Assembly (NCBI GenBank): GCA_021775385.1
Contig: JAJFHW010000203.1
Span: 1 to 14,904 of the forward strand
Direction of reading: 5' to 3'
DNA length: 14,904 nucleotides
From: Hyphomicrobiales bacterium
Lineage (GTDB): Bacteria; Pseudomonadota; Alphaproteobacteria; Rhizobiales; HXMU1428-3
The notes under the pieces were generated by a model. That model saw only the letters and a program-made list of their open reading frames with translations, did not search any database and was not told the origin of the DNA. The position numbers were made by a program, and so were the translations under genes. Of this stretch, positions 6,840-13,535 are shown piece after piece. Each line of letters begins with the position of its first letter. The stretch's first letter is position 1.

Positions 6840-8318
6840 ATGTCCGACTTCTCCTTTGATCATAGCTATGCAGATTTGCCTGAAAGTTTTTACCACCCCT
6901 CACAACCTGCAACTGTGCCGGAACCGGTTTTAATCAAGGTGAATACGCCTCTTGCTGAGCAACTTGGGTTTGATTTAGAATTTTTAAACTCTGCTGAAGC
7001 TATCGATTTTTTTTCTGGCAACAAACTGAAATTTAACGCCGCCCCTATTGCGATGGCTTACGCAGGGCATCAGTTTGGCGGCTGGGCTCCAAAATTAGGA
7101 GATGGGCGGGCGCTATTAATTGGTGAAGTGATTGATAAAAATGGCATGCGACTTGACGTTCAACTTAAAGGTTCTGGGCGCACGCCATATTCTCGGGGCG
7201 GCGATGGCAAGGCTGGGCTTGGGCCAGTTCTTCGAGAGTACATTCTTTCTGAAGCCATGGCTGCTCTAGGTGTCCCAACTACCAGAGCGCTTGCAGCTGT
7301 CTCTACTGGTGAGATGATCATACGCGAAACACTATTGCCTGGAGCTGTGTTTACTCGAGTTGCTCAAAGTCATGTTCGTGTTGGGACGTTTCAATACTTT
7401 GCCGCTTTGGATCATGCGGAACCAGAGAAAAATTACGTTAAGACTTTAGCTGATTACGTGATCGAGCGCCATTATCCTGAAGCTAAAGAAAACGAGAACC
7501 CATACCAGGCCTTGCTGCGTTCTGTCATCCATCGCCAAGCGCATTTAATCGCGCAGTGGATGGGTTTAGGCTTTATTCATGGCGTAATGAACACGGACAA
7601 TATGCAAGTAGTTGGTGAGACCATTGATTATGGCCCCTGCGCTTTCATGGATACCTTTCACCCAGATAAAAAATTTAGTTCCATTGATCGCCAAGGTCGT
7701 TATGCGTGGAATAACCAACCAAATATGGGGTTATGGAATTTAGCTCGTTTGACTGAGGCATTACTCCCTCTTTTAGATAAAGAAGAAACGGTTGCCATTC
7801 AAATTGCGAAAACGATTGTGGGTGAGTTTATGCCGACGTTTCATCAACGATTGCTTGAGATCTTTTCTCAAAAAACTGGTTTATCAAACAGTGAGAAAAT
7901 CGATGCTTTCATGCAATCAGCCTTTGTAGCGATGACTGAAAACAAAGTTGATTTCACACTGTTTTTCCGGCACTTAACAGAAGTCGCGAATGGGGCTGAT
8001 CCGAGAAGATTTTTGGATCTTTTTGAAGATGCTGTCAATGGTCAGAAATGGCTTGATGATTGGAGCGAGACCTTCATTAAGGATACCGTTTCCAATTCGC
8101 AGCGCGTGAAAGGAATGCAGGAGATAAATCCGGTTTACATCCCTCGTAACCACCGGGTAGAGCAGGCCATTCAAGCTGGTATGAATGATGATTTTAGTTT
8201 GTTTCACGAACTTGTCCAAGTTCTTTCGAAACCTTTTGAAGCCCAAGCTGGTTTTGAGTGTTACGAGCTCCCCCCTCTTGCTTCTGAGGAAGTTCGGCGC
8301 ACTTTTTGTGGCACTTAG
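6840..8318 (+). CDS. selO: SelO (YdiU/UPF0061) protein adenylyltransferase
   Basis: This 492-residue pseudokinase-fold enzyme belongs to a family known to transfer AMP from ATP to Ser/Thr/Tyr of target proteins (AMPylation), with a role in oxidative stress. Family blocks are clear: MAYAGHQFGGWAPKLGDGRA (72-91), the ATP-binding lysine region QLKGSGRTPYSRGGDGKAGL (108-127), the core HGVMNTDN (247-254) with probable catalytic and metal residues Asp253 and Asn254, and DYGP (264-267) in the DFG position. The third residue from the C-terminus is Cys490 (FCGT), where vertebrate SELENOO has selenocysteine; this is the usual bacterial cysteine form. The start at 6840 has only a weak AAGAGA upstream. 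It has its own likely promoter and is followed by a hairpin. Length fits the family. Confidence 0.95.
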   Translation: MSDFSFDHSYADLPESFYHPSQPATVPEPVLIKVNTPLAEQLGFDLEFLNSAEAIDFFSGNKLKFNAAPIAMAYAGHQFGGWAPKLGDGRALLIGEVIDKNGMRLDVQLKGSGRTPYSRGGDGKAGLGPVLREYILSEAMAALGVPTTRALAAVSTGEMIIRETLLPGAVFTRVAQSHVRVGTFQYFAALDHAEPEKNYVKTLADYVIERHYPEAKENENPYQALLRSVIHRQAHLIAQWMGLGFIHGVMNTDNMQVVGETIDYGPCAFMDTFHPDKKFSSIDRQGRYAWNNQPNMGLWNLARLTEALLPLLDKEETVAIQIAKTIVGEFMPTFHQRLLEIFSQKTGLSNSEKIDAFMQSAFVAMTENKVDFTLFFRHLTEVANGADPRRFLDLFEDAVNGQKWLDDWSETFIKDTVSNSQRVKGMQEINPVYIPRNHRVEQAIQAGMNDDFSLFHELVQVLSKPFEAQAGFECYELPPLASEEVRRTFCGT

Positions 8319-8352
8319 CAGTTTACGCATCTATCTAATGAAAACGAATTTT

Positions 8353-8375
8353 GGGAAGTGCGCCCTGCACTTCCC
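8353..8375. terminator. Hairpin between selO and yceI, possible terminator
   Basis: A perfect 9 bp stem, GGGAAGTGC (8353-8361) with GCACTTCCC (8367-8375), has a 5 nt loop and sits between two convergent genes. Only TT follows on the plus strand and no U-tract exists on the minus strand. It is a strong hairpin but a poor canonical terminator. Confidence 0.5.
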
Positions 8376-8401
8376 TTAATGTGTGACAATAAACGTGGAG
8401 C

Positions 8402-9004
8402 TTATTCTTTTACAAAAACAAACCGCAGCGTTACTGGTGCTGTTCTTGTGATTGAAGGAAGTTTTGCTAGTTCCATCAATTTTGATATTTTGTCATTGAT
8501 GCCCGCATCTTCCATTGAGAGCATGATCATTTCATCTGTAGTGACCATGATTTTCTTATCTGTTAATTTGGCGACAAACATATCTGCTTCAATAGGAATG
8601 TCTTTTCCTTTAAATGACAATATTCCTTTTACGGTGACGGTAGCTGTACCGCCGGCTTTCAGTTTGTTGATTTCTTCAGGATTTATTTTTGTTTTTAACG
8701 TAGCTGCGACTTTAGCTTCGTCAAAAACGAATTTGACCATTCTTTCATTTCGAATGTCAATCCAAGTCTCGACGCTGCTTAGATCAATTGAAACCATGAC
8801 TGTACCATCAGTGGCTACATTGCCGCTTAGCTTGGTAAAATGACTAACCTCACCGACTTTATTTTTTTTGATGGACCCGAAAGCTACCTTTGATTCATCA
8901 GATGATAAGGTCCATTTGCCTGCTTCGTGATGTGCTGCGCTTGCCATATTAAATGACAACAGACCCATTAAAATTGCGGTTATTAGTGTTTTTAAATTAA
9001 GCAT
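8402..9004 (-). CDS. YceI-like secreted protein
   Basis: This protein of 200 residues from the chosen start has a Sec signal peptide (MLNLKTLITAILMGLLSFNMASA, cleavage near residue 23), so it should be periplasmic. The mature part resembles the YceI lipocalin-like beta barrel: WTLSSDESKVAFGSIKKNKV near the start, then alternating strands such as VSIDLSSVETWIDIRNERM and GTATVTVKGILSFKGKDIPI. Family members bind isoprenoid-type lipids, but the ligand here is unknown. The frame stays open for another 20 codons to 9064. I reject that longer start because it would bury the signal peptide, and the ATG at 9004 has a GGGAG six bases upstream. That ribosome site lies inside a long inverted repeat. The gene follows the methyltransferase on the same strand. 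Confidence 0.82.
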   Translation of the reverse strand: MLNLKTLITAILMGLLSFNMASAAHHEAGKWTLSSDESKVAFGSIKKNKVGEVSHFTKLSGNVATDGTVMVSIDLSSVETWIDIRNERMVKFVFDEAKVAATLKTKINPEEINKLKAGGTATVTVKGILSFKGKDIPIEADMFVAKLTDKKIMVTTDEMIMLSMEDAGINDKISKLMELAKLPSITRTAPVTLRFVFVKE

Positions 9005-9043
9005 GTTTAACTCCCATGAATTTGATTTATGGGAGTTAAACAC
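9003..9043 (-). promoter_or_regulatory. Inverted repeat covering the yceI ribosome site and start codon
   Basis: GTTTAACTCCCAT (9005-9017) and ATGGGAGTTAAAC (9029-9041) are perfect 13 bp complements with an 11 nt loop. One more A-T pair and a G-T wobble extend the stem to 15 bp. In the minus-strand mRNA, the 3' arm contains the GGGAG Shine-Dalgarno and abuts the ATG, two bases of which pair. Neither strand has a U-tract after it, so it is not a terminator. It is either an RNA switch that blocks translation or a DNA operator. Confidence 0.75.
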
Positions 9044-9076
9044 CTCACTTGAGAAATTATTCATTCAAACGAAAAA

Positions 9077-9733
9077 TTATTTTATCTTTTGAGCAACAAT
9101 GTATCTATGTGGCGGGTTTGCGGGGTAATCACCACATTCTATGATTTGAAACCCAGCGCTTTTGATTAGCTCATCAAACTCTTCACTGTTTCTTATTTTC
9201 ACAAAGGGGGCTTTTCCGAATAACTGCATCACTGGTAAAATGGTCATCATTGCCAAGAATTTGAGAGACGTCTTTTTCTTCGGCTTGCATATGGTTTTTG
9301 AAATAAAATAACCGCCTCGCTTTATTCTCTCATTTATGCATTCTAAGTTTTGCGGTAAATCTTGCAGGAGGTGTAATACATTAAACGCTAGCACTGCATC
9401 ATAATGAGTTTGATCTTCTAAATTTGGATCAATGGTTGGCTCAGAAACTTCGGCTGTAACAAATCGAATATTACTTATTTCTTCTTTCTCAGCTTTTTCA
9501 ATTCCTATTCGTATCATCTCTTGTGAAATATCTGATGCGGTTAGCCCTTTAACACTGCTTGCTAAAAGAAGTGCTGTAGATCCTGTTCCACAGCCAAGCT
9601 CAAGCACTTCATCGTCTTTTGTCAAAAAAGACCTGGTTCGCTCTAGGGTATATTTATAAGCCTCTTCATCAGCGATTTTGGATTTGGCATATTTTTCAGC
9701 TACACCGTCCCAAAATTTTGCTACTTTTTGCAT
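9077..9733 (-). CDS. Class I SAM-dependent methyltransferase
   Basis: This 218-residue cytoplasmic protein has the Rossmann methyltransferase motif I LELGCGTGSTALLLA (about 44-58), an acidic residue at the end of strand 2 (Asp68 in TASDIS), and motif IV-like YDAVLAFNVLHLLQDLPQNL (about 113-132). The C-terminal EEFDELIKSAGFQIIECGDYPANPPHRYIVAQK fits UbiE-like or small-molecule methyltransferases, but the acceptor cannot be named. The ATG has a strong AAAGGAG upstream on the minus strand (complement near 9741-9747). The gene is divergent from a LysR-type regulator across 85 bp, the usual layout for a regulated target, and is followed 72 bp later by yceI on the same strand. Confidence 0.88.
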   Translation of the reverse strand: MQKVAKFWDGVAEKYAKSKIADEEAYKYTLERTRSFLTKDDEVLELGCGTGSTALLLASSVKGLTASDISQEMIRIGIEKAEKEEISNIRFVTAEVSEPTIDPNLEDQTHYDAVLAFNVLHLLQDLPQNLECINERIKRGGYFISKTICKPKKKTSLKFLAMMTILPVMQLFGKAPFVKIRNSEEFDELIKSAGFQIIECGDYPANPPHRYIVAQKIK

Positions 9734-9783
9734 CCATATTCTCCTTTAGATACAGAGATATCTATAAAAAATATGAATATCAA

Positions 9784-9820
9784 TTGCTTAAATCTGTCCA
9801 TCATATATACAAATATGTAT
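9784..9820 (+). promoter_or_regulatory. Putative lysR promoter and dyad at its start codon
   Basis: TTGCTT (9784-9789) and TATACA (9806-9811) are spaced by 16 bp. The dyad ATACA-N4-TGTAT (9807-9820) overlaps the -10 and the start codon. No Shine-Dalgarno is visible, so transcription may begin at or near the ATG. The dyad could be an autoregulatory LysR site, but this short AT-rich palindrome may be chance. Confidence 0.33.
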
Positions 9821-10724
9821 GAACTGGGATGCTGTATCATTTGACTGGAACCACGCTCGAGCTTTTTTAGCAACCGTTGAAGAAGGTTCTCTTTCAGCGG
9901 CAGCACGCGCTCTTGGTCTCACACAACCAACTCTTGGTAGACAGGTTGCTGCTTTAGAAGCAGAACTTGATGTTGTTTTATTTGAACGAGTTGGGAAGAG
10001 CTTAATCCTCACAGAGACCGGGCTTGAACTTCTTGAACATATGAAAAAAATGTATGAAGCTGCCAATCTGGCTTCCCTCTCAGCTTCAGGACAATCACAA
10101 GCGATTGAAGGTCGTGTGCGCATTACGGCAAGTGATATTATGTCGGCTTATATTCTTCCAACTGCTTTACAAAAAATCAAAGAAATTGCCCCTCGTCTTC
10201 AGATTGAAATTGTTTCTTCAAATCAAATAAGAGATTTGCAACTTAGGGAAGCCGACATTGCCATTCGTCATGTTCGTCCTGATCAAGCTGAACTCATTTC
10301 TAAACTTGTTTGCGAAGCTGAGGCTTATTTTTATGCTTCTAAGGTTTATCTAGATGAAGCGGGGCGCCCACAGAACAAAGACGACCTTCAGTCTCATGTA
10401 TTTATTGGTTTTGGTGATCACAACCGGATGATCGAGTATTTGCAACCGCTCGGTATTTACCTTAAGGATGATAATTTTCGCTTTAGTTCGGAAAACGGAA
10501 TTGTCGCTTGGAAAATGGCACAACATGACCTTGGGATCATTGCAATGTCTAAGGATATGGGACCTTCTGAAGATAGTATGGAGCAGGTCTTACCAGAGAT
10601 GCCACCGATTAAATTTCCCATTTGGCTCACCGCTCACCGTGAGCTTCATAATAGCCGCCGTATCCGTTTGGTGTTCGATTTGTTAAGTGAGCATTTGAGA
10701 GGAAAGCAAAATAAACTGACATAA
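9819..10724 (+). CDS. LysR-family transcriptional regulator
   Basis: This 301-residue DNA-binding protein has the LysR winged helix at the N-terminus (FDWNHARAFLATVEEGSL, AAARALGLTQPTLGRQVAAL; residues about 8-67). A linker helix follows, then a periplasmic-binding-like effector domain (about 95-295, starting GRVRITASDIMSAYILP). The HTH is very typical of proteobacterial members whose regulon is poorly defined; the effector is unknown. It is divergent from the SAM methyltransferase gene, which with yceI is its most likely target, together with itself. The ATG at 9819 lacks a ribosome site, and the residues before FDWN are few, so the start is reasonable. I see no terminator after it. Confidence 0.93.
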   Translation: MNWDAVSFDWNHARAFLATVEEGSLSAAARALGLTQPTLGRQVAALEAELDVVLFERVGKSLILTETGLELLEHMKKMYEAANLASLSASGQSQAIEGRVRITASDIMSAYILPTALQKIKEIAPRLQIEIVSSNQIRDLQLREADIAIRHVRPDQAELISKLVCEAEAYFYASKVYLDEAGRPQNKDDLQSHVFIGFGDHNRMIEYLQPLGIYLKDDNFRFSSENGIVAWKMAQHDLGIIAMSKDMGPSEDSMEQVLPEMPPIKFPIWLTAHRELHNSRRIRLVFDLLSEHLRGKQNKLT

Positions 10725-10914
10725 GTTGGGGTTATATTTTTTAAATTTTTTCAAATGATAAAAGACACAAAGATAAAACTAGTTATTAAACAAACTCACT
10801 TTTTCATGAATTATTCAATTACATAAATTTGATTTTTAAGCACTTTTAAGTTTTTAAACTGACGTATAAGATTAACTCAATTGAGCGCTTAAAATTATTT
10901 AAGGATTGTTTGTC
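10725..10914. promoter_or_regulatory. AT-rich upstream region of the TPR gene
   Basis: This 190 bp AT-rich gap holds no gene. A -10-like TATAAG lies at 10865-10870 without a clear -35 partner. A perfect 10 bp palindrome CTCAATTGAG lies at 10876-10885. AAGGA (10901-10905) is the ribosome site for the ATG at 10915. Confidence 0.4.
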
Positions 10915-11664
10915 ATGTTACGCATTATTCTTAGCACTTTTATCATGCTATTATCTTACTCTTTCTTTTCATATAGTGCCCTTGCTGCTGCCACTGCTTG
11001 CGAAATTAAAAATGGTGAGGTGGCTATAAAATCTTGCTCCAAAATCATCAGTTCCAAAATCTACCTGGGCAAGTCGATATCTAAGCCTAACTTATCGATC
11101 ATGTATGAAAATCGGGGGCGGCAATACTTTCAAACAGAACAATATCAAAAAGCAATTTCTGATTTTGAAAATTCACTTCGTGCAAATCCTGACAATGTAA
11201 AAGCAAATAACAACCTTGGTTCGGTTTATATCAGATTGCAGAAATATGACTTAGCTATCACAAGCTTTACCAAAGCCTTAGACATCGCCCCTAAATATGC
11301 TTTAGCCCTGAGCAATCGAGGGGTTGCTTATCGAAATCTAGGAAAATTTGATAGAGCTTTAATAGATTTCAACAAAGCTCTGATTGTTGATCCTAAAAGT
11401 GATTATGACTACTTGCAACGCGCAGAAGTTCATAAGCAAATGAAGAATTATAACGATGCCATTGCCGATTATAATGCGTCTCTAAAACTTAAGCCTAATG
11501 TATCAAATACATATTATTCCAGAGGGATTTCTTATTATTTTTTAGGACAGCACCAAAATGCTTACAAAGACTTTTCAAAAGCTTTTGAAATTGATCCATC
11601 AAATAAAGATGCTGAAAATAATAAGAAGGCTATTCTGAAAATAATAGAAAAATCAAAGAAGTAA
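10915..11664 (+). CDS. Secreted tetratricopeptide-repeat protein
   Basis: This 249-residue protein has an N-terminal signal peptide (residues 1-24, ending SALA before AATACE) and then five contiguous 34-residue TPR units (about 61-94, 95-128, 129-162, 163-196, 197-230). Each shows the usual pattern, for example AISDFENSLRANPDN and ALIDFNKALIVDPKS. TPRs form a superhelix that holds partner proteins, and the partner is unknown here. Cys29 and Cys41 just after the signal peptide may form a disulfide in the periplasm; ATAC is a poor lipobox. The frame extends upstream to a TTG at 10906, but the ATG at 10915 has AAGGA at the right distance and gives the better signal peptide. The last eight codons and the stop lie in a duplicated 27 bp segment. 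Confidence 0.88.
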   Translation: MLRIILSTFIMLLSYSFFSYSALAAATACEIKNGEVAIKSCSKIISSKIYLGKSISKPNLSIMYENRGRQYFQTEQYQKAISDFENSLRANPDNVKANNNLGSVYIRLQKYDLAITSFTKALDIAPKYALALSNRGVAYRNLGKFDRALIDFNKALIVDPKSDYDYLQRAEVHKQMKNYNDAIADYNASLKLKPNVSNTYYSRGISYYFLGQHQNAYKDFSKAFEIDPSNKDAENNKKAILKIIEKSKK

Positions 11665-11692
11665 GAAATAATTGAAAAATCAAAGAAGTAAG
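11639..11692. repeat. 27 bp direct tandem duplication over the TPR gene stop codon
   Basis: Copy 1 (11639-11665) and copy 2 (11666-11692) differ at one base (A at 11646, T at 11673). Each contains GAAAAATCAAAGAAGTAAG. The length is nine codons, so the reading frame and stop codon are repeated in phase, but the first TAA ends translation. It looks like a recent slippage event. Confidence 0.92.
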
Positions 11693-11697
11693 AGAGT

Positions 11698-11747
11698 TGG
11701 CGATGCCACGCGGGTTCGAACCATAGACCTACTGCCTATGAAACATG
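11698..11747 (-). pseudogene. tRNA 3'-half-like relic (CAT anticodon)
   Basis: On the minus strand, the spacing from the 3' end matches a tRNA: CCA, discriminator G, 7 nt acceptor strand TGGCATC, T-arm TATGG-TTCGAAC-CCGCG, variable loop of 5 nt, and anticodon loop TTCATAG with U33 and anticodon CAT. The T-stem has only two Watson-Crick pairs and two wobbles. The anticodon stem has three pairs at most. There is no D-arm and no 5' acceptor strand (GATGCCA expected). It is therefore not a working tRNA, but may be the remnant of one, such as an old attachment site. The fit could be partly chance. Confidence 0.35.
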
Positions 11748-11789
11748 ACAACTGAAGTCGCATTCAAATCTCTAAAAACCACCCTTCAA

Positions 11790-11828
11790 TAAAAATAAAA
11801 ACCAGCTTCACAAATGAGAAGCTGGTTT
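11790..11828 (-). terminator. Rho-independent terminator of the malonate operon
   Basis: Perfect 11 bp arms AAACCAGCTTC (11799-11809) and GAAGCTGGTTT (11818-11828) enclose an 8 nt loop. On the minus strand the hairpin is followed by TTTTATTTTTATT. This directs it at transcripts coming from matB, whose stop lies 187 bp upstream on that strand. On the plus strand only TTT follows. Confidence 0.85.
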
Positions 11829-11850
11829 AGACGTTATGCCATCCAAAGTG

Positions 11851-11966
11851 TTGTTACCGTTAGCGGATTTTATGGGGGCGCACGCGACAACTATTCCAAG
11901 TTTTTGAACTGCGGGCTGGGGCAGTTGATATTACTTTTCTGGTATTAACTCGATCTCTGGTAACAA
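11851..11966 (-). ncRNA. Possible structured RNA in the 3' region of the malonate operon
   Basis: The outer arms TTGTTACC (11851-11858) and GGTAACAA (11959-11966) are perfect complements. They enclose a hairpin AACTGC (11907-11912) with GCAGTT (11921-11926) and a GC-rich loop. A strong terminator follows on the minus strand. The pattern would suit a 3'-UTR-derived small RNA, but the 100 nt between the outer arms makes this weak evidence, and no known RNA family is recognised. Confidence 0.22.
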
Positions 11967-12015
11967 AATTTTTTACTAAATTTGGGTGCGAAAACTAAAA
12001 ATTCAAGAGGGTTCA

Positions 12016-13533
12016 TTAAGCAATTACAAACATATCCTTGTACTGTTCGCGCAGTTCTTTTTTCTGCACTTTACCCATTGTATTGCGCGGCAACTCTGGA
12101 AGAGTTAAAATCCTCTGGGGATGTTTAAACTTGGCCAGAGATGATCCGATATCATCGGCTATCGTTTCCAAATCTAAATCCGTATTTTTCTCGGCGACAA
12201 GAATAGCAACTACAGTCTCTCCAAAATCTGGATGAGGAACACCAATTACGGCACTTTCTAGCACCCCCTCTTTATCATCAAGCAAGACTTCAATTTCTTT
12301 TGGATAGATATTATAGCCTCCAGAAATAATTAGATCTTTGTTACGCCCGACAATACTAAGGTATCCATCTTCATCTATTTGACCAAGATCACCGGTAATA
12401 AAGAAACCATTTTCACGCAGTTCTTCTGCCGTTTTTTCAGGCATCTGCCAATATCCCTTAAAAACATTCGGGCCGCGCACTTCAATATCACCAATTTCAC
12501 CCAGGGCAAGTTCCTCACCAGTACTGCTGTCGGTAATCTTGATTTCAACACCAGGCAATGGAAATCCTACTGTTCCTGCTCTGCGTTCTCCGTTATATGG
12601 ATTTGAAGTGATCATATTAGTTTCAGTCATGCCATAACGTTCAAGTATCCGATGTCCAGTTCGTTCTTGAAATTTAACATGGGTTTCAGCGAGCAATGGT
12701 GCACTTCCTGATACAAATAACCGCATATGTTCAACGGCCTCTCGGGTAAAACGAGGATCATTCAGAAGACGTGTATAAAATGTGGGGACACCCATCATCG
12801 CAGTTGCTTGAGACATGAGTTCAAGTAGAGAATCTAGATCAAACTTAGGAAGAAACAGTACCTTTCCTCCCGTTAGTAATGAGACATTAGTTGCCACAAA
12901 AAGACCGTGAGTATGGAAAATAGGTAGCGCATGTAAAAGAGTATCATCAGCGGTAAATTCCCATTCTTTTACCAAAGCTTGGCAGTTCGACAAGAGATTG
13001 CCTTGTGTCAACATGGCACCCTTGGAACGGCCTGTTGTACCAGATGTGTATAAGAATGCTGCGAGATCATCAGCAGTACGGCTAACTGGCGTAAAATCTA
13101 TTGGATTTTCGGCTGCCTTGGCAGTAAAGCTACCCGTCCCATCTGCATTCATTGTTTCAAGGACGGCGCCGCAGGATTTTGCTATGAGTTCTAATGCATC
13201 AGCTCTTTTGGCATCACATAAAAGAACGCGAGCGCCACTATTCTCTACAAAATAGGAAACTTCATCAGCGGTATATGCCGTGTTTAGTGGTAGAAATACT
13301 AAACCAGCCTGTACACATGCTGCGTAAACGGCCAAGGCTTGTGGTGATTTTGCAATTTGCACTGCGACCCTGTCTCCAGGCTGCAATCCCATTTTACAAA
13401 ATTGATGCGCATACTGTGACGTCAATTCGAGAAAATCACAATGAGTAATAATGGTCCCATTTTCCATTTGAAGAAACGGTGTTGTCTTGCCTTGATGCTG
13501 TCCAAAAAGGGTATCATATAAAGTGTTAGCCAT
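12016..13533 (-). CDS. matB: Malonyl-CoA synthetase
   Basis: This 505-residue cytoplasmic enzyme of the ANL (acyl-CoA synthetase) superfamily activates malonate with ATP and CoA to malonyl-CoA. Motifs are in order: the phosphate loop YTSGTTGRSKG (162-172), LPIFHTHGLF (203-212), YGMTE (300-304), the ATP-ribose Asp382 in TGDLG, the hinge region GRNKDLIISGGYNIYPKEIE (396-415) and the C-terminal catalytic lysine Lys488 in NTMGKVQKKEL. Length and the RYGMTETNMITSNPY region match rhizobial and rhodopseudomonad MatB; in the latter the same lysine is known to be controlled by acetylation. The ATG is 2 bp after the matA stop, with GGAG overlapping the end of matA, so the two are coupled. A terminator closes the operon. 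Confidence 0.95.
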   Translation of the reverse strand: MANTLYDTLFGQHQGKTTPFLQMENGTIITHCDFLELTSQYAHQFCKMGLQPGDRVAVQIAKSPQALAVYAACVQAGLVFLPLNTAYTADEVSYFVENSGARVLLCDAKRADALELIAKSCGAVLETMNADGTGSFTAKAAENPIDFTPVSRTADDLAAFLYTSGTTGRSKGAMLTQGNLLSNCQALVKEWEFTADDTLLHALPIFHTHGLFVATNVSLLTGGKVLFLPKFDLDSLLELMSQATAMMGVPTFYTRLLNDPRFTREAVEHMRLFVSGSAPLLAETHVKFQERTGHRILERYGMTETNMITSNPYNGERRAGTVGFPLPGVEIKITDSSTGEELALGEIGDIEVRGPNVFKGYWQMPEKTAEELRENGFFITGDLGQIDEDGYLSIVGRNKDLIISGGYNIYPKEIEVLLDDKEGVLESAVIGVPHPDFGETVVAILVAEKNTDLDLETIADDIGSSLAKFKHPQRILTLPELPRNTMGKVQKKELREQYKDMFVIA

Positions 13534-13535
13534 CT

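Larger units (their letters stand above)
11665..12015. other. Gene-free interval with relic and structured RNA signals
   Basis: No coding frame of note lies in these 351 bases. From left to right they hold the second copy of the 27 bp duplication, a tRNA 3'-half-like sequence (11698-11747), a minus-strand terminator (11790-11828), and a stretch (11829-12015) with two nested inverted repeats and a locally GC-rich patch (about 11873-11925). The last stretch is the probable 3' untranslated region of the malonate operon. Confidence 0.6.

Noticed and set aside
8353..8375. Hairpin after selO as a confident terminator.
   Set aside because: The stem is perfect but there is no U-tract on either strand, so it is listed only with moderate confidence.
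8358..8843. Plus-strand open frame of 161 codons antisense to yceI.
   Set aside because: It is the reverse of a well-supported signal-peptide protein and has a low-complexity hydrophobic translation with no family features.
9005..9064. Longer YceI start at 9064 giving 20 extra residues.
   Set aside because: It would place the signal peptide internally and has no ribosome site; the hairpin and GGGAG point to 9004.
10906..10914. TTG start for the TPR protein at 10906.
   Set aside because: The ribosome site AAGGA would touch the TTG, while the ATG at 10915 has normal spacing and gives a better signal peptide.
11873..11900. The plus-strand sequence GCACGCGACAACTAT resembles the start of a tmRNA tag (ANDNY), near a T-loop-like GTTCGAAC, suggesting a permuted two-piece ssrA.
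   Set aside because: The frame does not end in the usual Ala-Ala tail (it continues SKFLNCGLGQLI), no D-loop motif or acceptor pair is present, and the T-arm fits a minus-strand tRNA half better.
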